DNA of 64,000 bases, from positions 440,590 to 504,589 of the forward strand of contig CM020619.1 in NCBI GenBank assembly GCA_009829735.1, read 5' to 3'. Positions within the stretch are counted from its first letter, which is position 1. Each line of letters begins with the position of its first letter. The notes below the pieces were generated by a model that was given only the letters and a program-made list of their open reading frames with translations, was not told where the DNA came from and did no database searches. This DNA comes from Pyropia yezoensis. Taxonomy: Eukaryota; Rhodophyta; Bangiophyceae; Bangiales; Bangiaceae. This document shows, piece by piece, positions 52,080 to 63,971 of the stretch. A program made the position numbers and the translations under genes.

Positions 52080-52810
52080 GTCAGCCACAGCCACTGTGAC
52101 CGCCACCGCCACCGCCTCCCCCACCATGACCGCCACCGCTTCCACCTCTGTAGCCGCCGCCGCCTGCGCCACCGTGGCCGCCACGGCCGCCGCCTGCGCC
52201 ACCGTGGCCGCCACGGCCGCCGCCTCCCCGACCGTGGCCGCGACCGCCTCCGCCGCCGTGGCCGCCACCGTCTCGCGCATCACAGCCGCGACCGCAACCG
52301 CGTCGCCCACCGTGACCGCCACCGCCTCCGCCACTGTGGCCGCCGCCGCGCCCGCCACCGTGGCCGCCAGACCCTCGCCCACCGTAGCCGCGACCGCGAT
52401 GGCCTCCCCCAATGTGGTCGCCACCGCCACCGCCTCCTTCACTGCGGCCGGGACCGCCTTGGCTACCGTGGTCGCCACTGCCTTGCCCACCGCAGCCGCG
52501 ATGGCCAACGCCTCGGCGACCGTTACCGCCACCACCTCCGCCACATGGCCGCCGCCGCCTTCGCGACAGTGGCCGCCACCGTCACCGCCTCCCCCACCGT
52601 GACCGCCAGCACCACAGCCCCCCTTACCGTGGCCGCGACCGCCTCCGCCGCCTTGGCCGCCACCGCCTTACCCACCGTGGCCGCGACCGCCTCCGCTACC
52701 ACGGCCGCCACCGCCTCGCCCACCGTGGTCGCGACCGCCCCCACCTCGCCCACCGTGGCCGCCACCGCGTCGGCCACAATGTCCGCCACCACCTCCGCCA
52801 CAGGCATAAT
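52080..52810. repeat. Alanine-coding minisatellite, about 24-30 bp unit
   Basis: Tandem degenerate units of the type accgtggccgccaccgcctc. Minus-strand frames encode an octad-like repeat (E-A-V-A-A-T-V-G and variants) for over 200 residues. Plus-strand frames encode T-A-S-P-T-V-A-A repeats or His/Arg-rich text. The minus frame shifts once near 52545. It could be the core of an Ala-rich repeat protein, or plain satellite DNA. Confidence 0.7.
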
Positions 52811-53590
52811 GCCGGCAGGGTGGGGGGAGGTCGTGCTGGTGCGAGGGGGGCGGGGTGGGGGGGGCGGTTGTGCGCGGGTGCACCACATGCCCATACCCGC
52901 CGCCGAGGCCGCCGCCCATACCGACGGCGCCGCCCATGGCGTGGCTGCCCAGACCGCCGCACTTGCCGGCGCCCAAGCTGCCGCCAATGCCGCCGCGCAC
53001 GCCGCTGCCGCCGCCGCCGGCGCTCGTATCGGCGCCCCACCCCCCCAGCTCGCCCGCCCCCCCACCGCCGCTACTGGCAAGGCCGCCAACGCCGCCACCG
53101 CCGCCACCTCCGCCGCCGCCGCCGCCACCGCCGCCGCCGCACCCATCCCGCCGGGTGCCTACACCCCCTCCCGTTATTCCCCCAGCGGCTAAAGCGGCAG
53201 CGGCAGCGGCAGCAGCAGCGGCAGAGGCTTCGGCGCCGTCGTCGCGCCCATCACAACCCCACGGCTCTCCCGCCGCGCTGCCACCCCCCCCGCTATGAAC
53301 GGGGCAAGGCAGAGACCCAGCCTCCGCCACCGGCGCCACCGCCACCGCCACCGGCGCCACCGCCACCGCCGCCGCCACTAGCCGCTTGCCACGCATCCGG
53401 ATGAAGGTCCCAGCGGCCCCCCTGTTCCAGGGGCTGCAGCCAGACGCCCCCCCCCCCTCCCCCCCGCAACCTCCACGCCTGCCCGCTCATGTCCTCCCCC
53501 CGCACCCCCCCCTCACCCTGACACCCCTCCTCCGTGAAGTCGCTGCTGGACGCGCTCGCCGCCACGCTGCCTGGCGACTGTAGCGGCCGC
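52811..53590. other. Low-complexity GCC/CCACCG region
   Basis: It continues the Ala/Pro/Gly compositional bias on both strands. The minus frame 53146-52523 stays open through it into the minisatellite. No motif was recognised. Confidence 0.3.
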
Positions 53591-53720
53591 CGACCCCCAC
53601 CCACCCCCCCCACCCCCCCCCCACCCCCCCCACCCCCCCCACCCCCCCCCAACCCCCCCCACCCCCCCCCCACCCCCCCACCCCCCCCCCACCCCCCCCA
53701 ACCCCCCCCCCCCCCCCCGG
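53591..53720. repeat. (C7-10 A)n microsatellite
   Basis: Nearly pure C interrupted by single A every 8-11 bases for about 130 bp. The minus strand is a series of G7-10 runs and can form G-quadruplexes. Confidence 0.95.
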
Positions 53721-55605
53721 CGTTGCTAGCTACGGCGGTGGCGCAGGCATTTGCCGCCACCGCTCCCATGCCAAACCTCCCTGCCGCTGCACGCGGCCGC
53801 CGCTCTGGTGATTGACGACGGTGGCGGCCGCGGTGGCTGGCGACGGGGGCGGCCGCGGACCCCCCCCACAGATCTGGGTGGCGGGGGGGAGGCGGGAGGC
53901 AGAGGGCAGCCACTGTTCATCGCCCTCGCGGCGACCATAGCCACAGAAGCTGGAACAGGGCGCGCGCACGTGGTGGCGGATAGACGCGATTGGCCTCGAA
54001 AATTATGCAAGAAGATTTTGTAAGTTTCTTCGAAGAACTCTTCTCCAGTTAAGAGGTCTATAAGACCCGGAGAGGTGTCATCTGTAAGTGCACACGAGTC
54101 CAGAAGTACGAGCAAGAGAGAGAGGTGCTTCCAAAGTTCTTTCTCGCATCCACCAACCAGAGCGCGCACGTGTCTCCCCTGTTCGGACGTGTACATACTG
54201 CACAGACAGACAGCGTTATCGCCTGAGACTTGGCATGCGAGGACAATACGTGAGAGTATCTGACAGGACACTGGACACTCCTAAGGCCTACTTCACAATT
54301 CATAATTTCTCGTGTGCGCACCACGGAATGTTCAGGAAATACAACAGTACCGTCTCAGAAAGCGGGAGATCGCCCTTTCAGATGGAGCGACCAGACAGCG
54401 AGCGCGATCAGACAACAGTGTGAGATGCGCCGTCTCTGCGCCCCCGAACGTGTGTTTGTAGCTCACGAGGCAGCCGCACAAGCAGTGAGGAGTGACGAAG
54501 GGCGGCAGGGGGCGGTCAGGGGAGAGCGTGCGGCGGGAGCGCACGTACGTAAGGAACGTGGGGTTTGGGACGAGTTGGGGAGGGAGTGGGGGAGGTAGGC
54601 CAGCGCGCGGGTGGAGGGGAGGGCGAATGAGGTGAGCAACTGCATTTCGGCCTTCATCAGCGCGCGCCGTAAGCATCTTCTTCCCGTCGCTTTTTTTCGG
54701 CATTTTCTTCGCTCCGGGTGTTGCGTAGATGTGACTTGGTCAAGCACGTGCAGCACGGCGGTCGAACGCGGGACATCGAGGAAGAAGGAAGGAGTGGCGC
54801 TTGTGGGGACCGTGATTGAGCAGGTAAGAGCGAGCGATTTCATGCCTGTGTGGGTGGGAAGGGCTGACGGCACAGAGAGACGAGACGATGGATAGAAATC
54901 ACAAATCTTTGTCAGGTCGGCGCCTGGGCCGTTGGTGTGCGTTTGCGGAACCAAGTCGATTATGCTCTTGACTTGGTCGCAGAATCGTCCGGACTGGGTA
55001 GTATGGGAGCTCTGAGGGGGGTTCGATGGATCTCAGCGTGTGTCGAGTGAGATCTTCATGCAGGATCCGCTGTTCTGATGGCAACAGGACAGAATCAGAG
55101 CCGAGGGGGAGGCCCTTTGTCGTGAATCAGCTCGGTGGTGAGCGTGGGCGTGGGGAACTGCGTGGCCGTGACGGGATGCCTCCAGATGGCCCTTGCCTAT
55201 TGAGCTTTGGAAGAGGTGTGGGGACGTCGCTCAAGCGCAAACCTCCCCGACGAGATCTGGCAGCGCCAGAACAATTCATCGGACGGGTTGGGAGTGTCAT
55301 TTCTACGATTGCGCCGCTCAATGCTCGTTGTGGGGGAGTCCGTTTAGACAGAGCCTGAGGCCGCAGGCTGTCCACCTCTAGTCATCCTCAGCTCGTTCAG
55401 AGGCGTGGCTGCGAGGCAGTTTATTAAGTTTGTATTGCACTGACATGCAGGCAAAGACAATACAGTTCAACAGAAGACGTGCATTGCAGCACAGGAGTCT
55501 GTTGAGTAGTAGTTGGCGCACGATTGCGAGCTACAGGGGATTGCAACGATTGCAACCCGTTGCAGCGGCAAAAATCGGAGATGCAACGCATCGCGCGTGG
55601 TTCCG
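53721..55605. other. No confidently supported gene
   Basis: Frames are short. A possible plus-strand exon ends at a good donor (GAGCAG|GTAAGAG, about 54818-54830) with the reading VERGTSRKKEGVALVGTVIEQ, but no partner exon or family was found. The stretch 55430-55600 has repeated ttgcaac/tgcaac motifs. Confidence 0.3.
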
Positions 55606-56249
55606 TGTGGCGTTCTGAGCCCCTGGGACCGTAGGAACCCGGGAGACTGACTTGGGACCCGGCTGGCAGCGTTACGTGGAACCACGCGCTGGCCGAGGAT
55701 CCCTGCATCGGTGGCCCGGGGCAGTGGCGACACGCCCGGTGCCCTGATTGGTCACCCGGAGCGGTGGACTTGCCGGGTTGGGGCATACTGACCTTCGGGT
55801 TATTTGTTTGATTTTTCGCATTTGTTTTCCTTGCGTGATTTCGTGTCTTTCCCCTTTTTCCCACTGGGTTTTTTTCGGGGATTGACATTTGTGTGTGGGG
55901 GGATTTCGCTTGCTTTTTGTGTGTTAGCCCGGTGAGCGGCCGGTGCCTTGCTGGCACTTGGCCCGCTGGGGGCGCCCTCTGGGGGCCTCGCTCAGGGCCC
56001 CTGGAGGGGCCAGGGGGGGAGGTTCTTGAGGGGTGCTCCGGGGTTCTCCCCGGGGCCATCTTGTATAATCAACAGTACTTTGGGTTCCTTCTCCCTCGGG
56101 CTTTTGTCCTGTTTACCTTTGCCTCGTATCGTGGCGGGCGAGTGGATCAGCAAGGGCTCTTACCTGTTCCTTCCTGGGCTTCGGACTGTGGTCTCTGTGT
56201 GTGTGGTTGTGGTTTCTGGGTCCGGGAATCTGGGTCCCATTACGCTACA
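55606..56249 (+). repeat. 5' LTR of gypsy element B
   Basis: TG...CA ends. The right end is placed by the primer site 4 nt downstream, and the left end by the repeat at 63972. Confidence 0.88.
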
Positions 56250-56253
56250 TTTA

Positions 56254-56270
56254 TGGTGGAGCAGCAGGGG
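56254..56270 (+). other. tRNA primer-binding site of element B
   Basis: TGGTGGAGCAGCAGGGG, identical to the site at 5972-5988 although the LTRs of the two elements are unrelated apart from their termini. Confidence 0.8.
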
Positions 56271-56390
56271 AGGGCTTTACTCTTCTCCCGTATCGGGACA
56301 GCCCTCTTCTTTCTCTGTGGCGCTTGGTTCCTTGGTTCCCGTTTCTGGTAACGAGATCGTTTGGTTCAGGTCGAGTGCCGCACGGCCAAC

Positions 56391-58229
56391 ATGACGGACC
56401 CTGTCCCTTCGGGCGGTCGGGGCCGTGGTGCGCCGTCGGACGTTTCGATGGTTACTCCCGCTGGCCGTGGCCGCGGCGGTCCCTCGGGTCCGTCGAACCG
56501 TGGTGGAGGCGGGCCGACAGGGACTCCTCGTCGGGGGACAGCGCCCCCGGGTGGGATCCGGGCTACTACGGGTCAGGATTTACGTGGGAACGCGGATTCC
56601 GAGTCAGGGACCCGAGTTCCACCTTCGGCTACTGTTGCTGGGTCCCCGGATATTGTGTCCACACTGGAAACGTTTCGAGATGAGATTTTGGCTACTGTTT
56701 CCCAGGCCCTGAGCCAGAGTCCTGCTGGCCAGGGTGGGTCCCGTGATACCAGTCGTTCCGATCGTTCTCGTTCCCGCCGTCACCGGCGTCGTCATCATTC
56801 GAGTGGCTCCTCTTCCTCTTCTTCCTCTGGTACCACATTTTCATCCGTCTTCGACGAGGAGGACCTGGAACCCATTCAGAACCCACGAACCGAGCCCCAG
56901 GTAATCAAGTGTTCCGACGATCGTTTTGCTCGGGTCCTGGACTATCGTACGTATCGCCTACGGAACAAGAAATCGACCTATGGGACGCGAGAAGCACGTA
57001 AGATGGGACGGGTTGCTCGTAACATGAAACACTCTTTTGCTGGGTGCCCTAATTTCTCTGGGAAGGAGGCCATCAAGGTGTTCACGTGGCTCCGCAAACT
57101 GGTTAAGGCATGTAACGATAATGGGGTTTCCGAAGGCATGGCCCTGTACGCGATCCCTCATTTCCTGTCTGGGGACGCGGAACTGCGGTACACTCGGGCC
57201 CTTCCGGACTCCTCAAGCGCGTCAGGTGGCGCTTCGATCACGAGTTACCCTGAGGCTGTTAACTGGTTCCTTGAAACGTACGCTGAACCCCATGCGTTGG
57301 CACTGGCGCAGGACAAGTTCAGTCGGGCCGCCAAGGAACCAGATGAGGGTATCGAGGCCTTTGCGGTACGCTTACGGGGTCTGACGGAACTATGTGGTAA
57401 CATCCACACCGAAGGTACCATGAAACAGCAGCTGATTCAAGGGCTCTCTGAGTACCTACGTACGGACGCATTTGTTTACAATATCCCTGAACGTACGTAC
57501 CAGCAGCTGGTAACGTTTACTGCGGGCAAGAACAAGGCGGCTACCGAGGTTATTAAGATGGCCCGAGGGTCCTCTGTGACCAAGGCTGGCCCCTCTGGAA
57601 CCGTCCGCAGACCCACTGAACCGAGGCCCAATCGTTCGTTGGACTCGTCCCCGTTGATGGCTGTTAATCCTATGGGCCCCTCTACGATCCTTAAGGGCTC
57701 CCTCGAGAAGGAAACTGAGAAGAACGGGTCGGGTCAAGTGTTTGGGTTCAAGGGACCCACGCCCCAGATCGTGGGAGTACGTACCATGGACAGCCGACGC
57801 CCGTACCGTTGTTACCTTAGTTGGGAACCGGGTCACATGGCCCATCAATGTTCCATGTTGTCTGAGGTCCAACGGAAAGCGGTTCTCCAGGCCCGGGACT
57901 CGTTCCTTGCGGTCACTCGTGGACGGAGTCAGAGTACCGATGTAAAGCCGAACGCGGACCGCCAGTTCCATCGTCAGATCCGGGTTGCTATGGTTCAGGC
58001 CCTTTGTGAAGGGATAAACCTCTCGGATGACGAGGCGGACCAAGGGTACCAAGTGAACGACGGTTCCCAGGAGCCGGGACCCTCGGGAAAAGAGCAACGG
58101 GGGGCAAATCGAAACGGTCCCCTCCCCATCGTCGGGATAGTACCTGCTCGTTTGCAACTGCGTTGGGGTTCTCCAAGATCTTTCAGGGCCCCGTTATACC
58201 TGTACGTTCTGAGTCTCCTATTACTTTGA
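56391..58229 (+). CDS. gag: Gag of gypsy element B
   Basis: 612 aa from ATG 56391 (gccaacATGacg). Order as in element A: Gly/Arg/Pro-rich N-terminus, an Arg/Ser stretch (RSRSRRHRRRHHSSGSSS), and a capsid region (PNFSGKEA, KACNDNGVSEGMALYAIPHF, SYPEAVNWFLETYAE). The zinc knuckle at residues 474-487 reads C-x2-S-x4-H-x4-C; the second Cys codon has become AGT (57819-57821). A slippery heptamer lies at 58085-58091, 46 codons before the stop TGA 58227. The gag frame itself is open throughout. The knuckle change should weaken RNA packaging. Confidence 0.9.
   Translation: MTDPVPSGGRGRGAPSDVSMVTPAGRGRGGPSGPSNRGGGGPTGTPRRGTAPPGGIRATTGQDLRGNADSESGTRVPPSATVAGSPDIVSTLETFRDEILATVSQALSQSPAGQGGSRDTSRSDRSRSRRHRRRHHSSGSSSSSSSGTTFSSVFDEEDLEPIQNPRTEPQVIKCSDDRFARVLDYRTYRLRNKKSTYGTREARKMGRVARNMKHSFAGCPNFSGKEAIKVFTWLRKLVKACNDNGVSEGMALYAIPHFLSGDAELRYTRALPDSSSASGGASITSYPEAVNWFLETYAEPHALALAQDKFSRAAKEPDEGIEAFAVRLRGLTELCGNIHTEGTMKQQLIQGLSEYLRTDAFVYNIPERTYQQLVTFTAGKNKAATEVIKMARGSSVTKAGPSGTVRRPTEPRPNRSLDSSPLMAVNPMGPSTILKGSLEKETEKNGSGQVFGFKGPTPQIVGVRTMDSRRPYRCYLSWEPGHMAHQCSMLSEVQRKAVLQARDSFLAVTRGRSQSTDVKPNADRQFHRQIRVAMVQALCEGINLSDDEADQGYQVNDGSQEPGPSGKEQRGANRNGPLPIVGIVPARLQLRWGSPRSFRAPLYLYVLSLLLL
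58085..58091 (+). other. Slippery heptamer of element B
   Basis: G GGA AAA sits in the gag frame (GGA 58086-58088, AAA 58089-58091). The -1 frame is open from here into the start of pol, as in element A. Confidence 0.65.
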
Positions 58230-61200
58230 AAACCCCTTGTTCCTGATTGCCCTCTCTGGCACGACGATCCAAGTCTGGGCTCCGAAGTCGGATGGGGATG
58301 AAGAAGCCCTATGGGTTCAAGAGTACCTTGCTTGTACTGCGTAAGAGAAACTTTGCTTTGAATGCTTCGGTTCGATTGGACAAGGAGGAACCGAAGGACA
58401 CTACGGCTATTCTGGACACTGGTCCAGGGCCAAGCGTGGTAGGTGAGGATGTCCTCCCTGAAGGGTGGCGACGACTGGCGTCAAGGGCCCCCAAGTCGAC
58501 GCATGTGTGTGACGCCTCGGGTCAGTTGTTACGGGCCCGTGGGATCGTGGAACTATCGGTAATCGTGAACGGGAAGCCGATGGAGTTCGAGTTCCTCGTG
58601 GTCAGGGCCCTCTCGGTACCATTGATCCTCGGGATGGACTTTCAGAAGGAACACGTTAAGGCGATATACCCTGGAGCAGAGTCTGTGCTTTGGAACCTGG
58701 GTTTCCTGACCTACGCCATGAGAACGTGGGACGGAAAGACCCAGAACGCTTTTCCTGTGAAGGGTAACCCCGTACGCCAAGATCCTTCTGCCCTGTACCT
58801 CTCCAAGGGTGTAACTTTGGCACCCCGATCCCTCCAAGCGGTCTACGTCAAGTGCGGAACGAATGGACGTTGTTTACTATATGAACGACCGCACAAGATG
58901 TCTAAGAAAGGGCTCCGTCTGCATAACGCCCTGGTTAACGTACGCACCCGGCGGGACTTCCGGATCCACATCATGAACATCTCGAACCGGGCGGTCAACT
59001 TGCCCAAGAACTTCGCCGTAGACCTCGCTATCCCGTACAACGGACCCGTGCTCGAAGTCCCCACTGGTTACTTGCCGGCCCCTAGTGAGGGGGCCGACCC
59101 TATTGTTACGCTGGGAACAGAGCAAGGGAACACGTCGGGTCAAGCGTCGTCACCGGAGGGCGAGACCCCTGAGGGATTCGATGGAACCGCGGTACCCGAG
59201 CCGGATACAAAGGGCAAGACGTCAGACGGAACCCCGGTCAAGATGCCCAAGGTGGCGTACGAGCTGATCCCGCCTGAACTTCACCAGGCTGTACGTCAAC
59301 TTTTGGAACGCTATAAGGGTCTGTGGGACGGACAACTGGGACGTATTGACCTAACACCCCACCGGATCACTTTGAAGGACGGGGCCAAGCCTATTCGTTC
59401 CCAACCGTACCGTACCGGGCTCCATCATCGGGACGTGATCAAGGAACAAGTGGAAAAGCAGACCAAGCTCGGGGTCATTGAACCGTCTCAGGCTGAGTGG
59501 TCGTTCCCGGTCGTCTTGGTCCCCAAGCCCGATGGTACCCCGCGGTTCTGTGTTAACTACCGCAGACTGAACGATGTGACGGTTAAGGACACGTACCCGT
59601 TACCGAGGATGGACGACTGTATCGACTTTCTGGGAGAGGCAACCGTGTTTTCGATGTTGGACGCGAACTGTGGTTACTGGCAGATCCCTGTTGCTGCCAA
59701 GGACGAGGATAAGACGACGTTCACGTGTCACGAAGGAACCTTCCGGTACATCAGGCTCCCCTTTGGTCTTACGAATGCTCCGGCTACGTTTCAACGGGCC
59801 ATCCATATGATCCTGTCCGGGGTTAAGTGGAAGACGTGCCTCGTGTACCTGAACGACATTATTGTTTTCTCTAAGAACCCTACGGAACACCTGGAACACC
59901 TGGAAGAGATCTTTGGGCTACTCGCTAAGGCCGGTGTTTCCCTGAAGGCCAGCAAGTGCCTTTTGTTCCATGACGAGGTTGAGTACCTTGGCCATATCGT
60001 CGGCAAGGGCCAACTCCGCGTGAACGAGAAGAACCTGGTCGGGCTACGGGAAGCCAAGACACCGAGAACCAAGAAGGACCTACGAAGTTTCCTGGGAATG
60101 TGTAACGTTTACCGTCGCTTTGTTAAGGACTATGCTCAGGTGGCCCGCCCTCTGTTGGCTATGACAAGTACCAAGGTACCCGACCCTCTGCCTCCTTTTA
60201 CTCCGGCTCAGACGGACGCGTTCGAGGAACTTAAGTACCGTCTGACCCACACACCGATCCTGGCGCTTCCGCGACGCTCGGGCCAGTTTATTGTGGATAC
60301 CGACGCGAGCGCTGCCCAGATTGGGTGCGTTTTGCTACAGGAACGAGAGGACGGGGCCTACAAGCCCGTGGGTTACTGGAGCAGGGTCCTGACACAAGCG
60401 GAACGGAACTATAGTACCACGGAACGCGAGTGCCTCGCTGTTGTCTGGGCTCTCTTTTTGTTACGACCGTACCTAGAGGGGACACGCTTCGTTGTACGTA
60501 CGGATCACACCGCTTTGAAGTGGATGTTACACATGGACGGAGTCCATGGACGTTTGGCTCGCTGGCGACTACGGTTAGCCGAGTACAATTATACCGTTGA
60601 GTCCCGTCCTGGTCAACACCACCATGCTGCAGACTTTATGTCAAGGCTAGAAACTACGGGACACGACCGAGGACCTATACCTGAGGAGAGACCTTCCCTG
60701 TTAACTATGGCCAACTTTGTTACCGGATGGGTCCGCCCGAACTTCAAGACACACAAGAGATACCCACCGTTGTCGGTTGACAGAATCCTCAAGGCTCAGG
60801 GGAATGATAAGCGTTGCAAGGAACTTCAGAAAGAGATGAACCGGAACGCTAACTCGCGGTACGGGGAAACACCGGAAGGGTTACTTGTACGACTGGCTCC
60901 TCTGGACCGAGCCGCTTAGATTGTGGTACCCAAGGAACTACAGCAGGAAGTACTGACTTTGGAACATGAACCAGGCCACGTGGGACACCCAGGGATCAAT
61001 AAGATGTATACCTCTATGAGACGAACGTTCTACTGGGAAACTATGGTGGCCAACCTGCACGCTTTTGTTACCAACTGTACCGCTTGTTCTAAGGGCAAGG
61101 TTCAAGGAAGGCGACGTACCAATCCGTTGAAGTTGTTCCCCGCCACGAACCCCTTTAAGGACGTATGCCTTGACCTGTTGGGACCCTTGCCCGAGACAGT

Positions 61201-62347
61201 GAACGGAAACAAGTACCTTTTGGTTATCGTGGACAGGTTTACCAAGCTGACCAGAGTGGTACCCATCAGCAGTCAGGACGCGGAAGTGGTGGCCTGGGCC
61301 TTTTTGGATACATGGGTCGCTTCTTACGGGCCCCCGGAAACGTTACTGACTGACAACGGGCCCCAGCTGGCGTCCACGCACTTCCGTGGCGTCTGCAGTA
61401 TGCTTGGGATCAAACACGTGACGTCTACCACGTACCATCCGCAGACCCAGGGACAAGTGGAACGCTTTAACCGTACTATCGTGGCCCAGTTACGTACGTA
61501 CATTGAGGACCATCAGGACCAGTGGGACGAGTTGGTTTCCGTGCCTACCGTGGCGTACAACACAAGGCCACAACAGAGTACCGGCGTGGCCCCGTTTGAG
61601 TTCGTTATCCCTGAACGCGTGCATACCTTTGCACTGGACCGGCTCCCAGGGTCCCCGGATCCCAAGGAGTTCAGTGGCAACGCACGCCAGGTACGCGAGA
61701 TGAGACGGGCCCACCTCAGGAACCTAGCCTTCACGGTACGCAAGAACCTTGACCTGGCCCAGCGCCGGTACAAGAGGGGTTACGATAAGCGGGTTACGCC
61801 TGTGAACGAGACCCTTCGCGTGGGAGACTGGGTGTACGTTGATACCAACGACGACAGTCGGAAGAAACTGGACCAGAGGGTCAAGGGTCCCTATCGGATC
61901 GTGGACCGGGATGGGCACACGTTTACGGTACTGGTTGAAGGGATCCGTGACCGGGTTAGTAGTGACCATGTGGCCCGTGCACCCACACCCTCTGGCCAGA
62001 CGGACTCCACGTCCATGTTGCATGGTCCGCAAGAACCGGTTGTACCCTTGGACCATGAGGACTCTGGCACCCCTTTTGTTTGGGAACGTTTCTTGGGGCA
62101 CGACAGGGACCAGGAAGGGAACCTTTGGCTCTTGGTACGCTGGTGGGGTTACGCCCAGTCCGAGGATACCTGGGAACCTTACCACAAGTTCGACAGGGCC
62201 AAGGTTATCCAGTGCTGTGAACGCGTTGGGACCGAACCTCCACTGCGGGAGGAGGAGGCCATCGTACTACTGGAACCGCTCAAGGCTATCTATGCTGTGT
62301 GGCCCTGGAGCCTTGAACCGGGTGCAGACATGTGGCCCCGTTGCTAA
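58091..62347 (+). pseudogene. pol: Pol of gypsy element B, inactivated
   Basis: Read in the -1 frame after the heptamer. Two in-frame stops interrupt it: TGA 58244-58246 before the protease, and TAG 60917-60919 between RNase H and integrase, where element A has Gln. Protease is LDTGPGPS. RT has FCVNYRRLN (Asp to Asn near 59555) and YLNDIIVFS (catalytic first Asp to Asn, AAC 59852-59854). RNase H has DTDASA and RTDHTALKWML. Integrase HHCC (HEPGHVGHPG to CTACSKG), DLLG, LTDNGPQL and GQVERFNR are intact, as is the chromodomain (FVWERFLGHD...LVRWWGY, DTWEP). Two stops plus a changed RT active site mean it cannot move on its own. It aligns along its length with element A pol. Confidence 0.92.
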
Positions 62348-63971
62348 CCCTGGGCCACGCACCCTTGACCTGGTCAGCCAGTTCCCCGAGGCCACGTACT
62401 GGTTGAAACACCCGAGTGAGTGGGCAGGTTCGTGGTTCGACTCGGGACACCAAGGGCAACATTCGGTTCCTGCAAAGATTTTTTGATGGGGGGCTACTTT
62501 ATTGTCACCGTCGTGGCGACCATCGTGTTCCCCGGCATCGAAATCGGCTAAGTCGCATCTTCTTCCCCGGGCGCGGGAGCGGATTAGAGGCGTTGCAAGA
62601 ATGTGGGATCAACGATTTATTACTATTTGGCGTTGCAACGCGGAGGTTGCTTACACCAAATCCCACTCATGTCTCTCCCCCCCACGACCCCCTGCGACCT
62701 TGGACACCCACCTCCATGGTGCGGGGCACGCTGGCAACCCTCTGTGTCCTTGACGTGGATCCGTGGGAACCTTGACGGGACCCTCTTGACTGTCCTTGAC
62801 CCTTCCACGTTGGTGCCCTTGGTGCCTTGCCTCGCGGCGGGTGCCTCGTCCCACGCGGTGGTGTCCTTGGTCCTGGTCTCCCTTCTTTTCTGGGGTCCCT
62901 CGTACCTTGTCCTGTTGAACTGGTTGACTTCTTGGTTCCACGTTCCGTCGTTACCCGGCTTGTTGAACGCTTCCTTGACGGTCCCCTACGTCCCGTGAAC
63001 CTGTTGGTACTTGGACATGATGCCGCCTGGTACGGGATGCCTGGACGGTTGCACGTCGGTACCAGCACTTGGTTACGGGAGCCCATCGGTGCCACGTCCG
63101 CCGTCCGTCTTGTTCCCGTCGGTCCCCTCGGAGCCCATATGGTTGCCGGGCCCCACACGACCTGGGTACCCGTCCGGAGCGTGACGACCGCGTACGACTG
63201 GCCCGCCCCGGTTTCCTCTTGGTTCGCAGGTAGTACGCCTGACCCCGTAGCGGGACCACCTTGGGTAACACGTACGCCTTGACCACTTGGTACGCCTGAC
63301 CCAGAAGTGGGGCCACCTTATAGAGCTCGGTCACCTCGAAGGATGGGGGCCCCAGGGCCCGCGCCAGCAGGCGAACCCGCCGCGGCGCTGCCGGTATCCA
63401 TGGGGGCCCGGGTGGAGGGGAACGTGGTGGTACGTGTGGTGGGGTACGTGGGCACGGAGACGGAGAAGGGGAACGAGGAAACGGGGGAGAACGAGGTGAC
63501 CACGGGAAGCGCCGCGGGGACGATGGTCCAATGGGACCCGGGTGCTGGAGACGAGGGAACCCGTGAGGGTGCTCTTATCCACTGGTCCCCTGCGTTCCGA
63601 ATGGTACCAGGGCTGCGCCCACGTTCCGCTGGCCCCCGCCTGTGCCCCTACACCGCGTCACCCCCCCCTGGCGTGCAGCGCCACATGGGGAGGGCGACGG
63701 GGAGGAGGAATGCAGGTGGGCGGCCGGCGCGGGCTGCGCCACACCCCCTTTGGTTCCCCTGCGCGTGGCCGGCACCTCCCCTGTACCCGCCCCTGGCCAG
63801 TCTGAACGGGTTCCCCTGGCACGAGACACTTGTCGGGGGGCCCCTGTTGACAGACTCTGGCCCCACAACCCGTTCGTTGTGGCCCTGTTGTAACCCTGTC
63901 AGACGTTCCCCAGTCCCTTACATCGGTTTCCTTGTTGGCCGGCGGGACGCTCGGCCCTAGTAAGGGGGCCA
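62348..63971. other. Non-coding 3' region of element B
   Basis: 1.6 kb between pol and the 3' LTR. The position is that of the antisense ORF in element A, but no long antisense frame is present and none of its blocks were found. A plus frame (63307-63960, 217 aa) is Gly/Pro/Arg-rich and compositional. Confidence 0.4.

Noticed and set aside
54611-54830. Possible plus-strand exon ending at GAGCAG|GTAAGAG
   Set aside because: Good donor sequence, but no start, partner exon or family similarity.
62348-63971. Possible antisense ORF in element B
   Set aside because: No long minus frame, and none of the conserved blocks of the A and C proteins.
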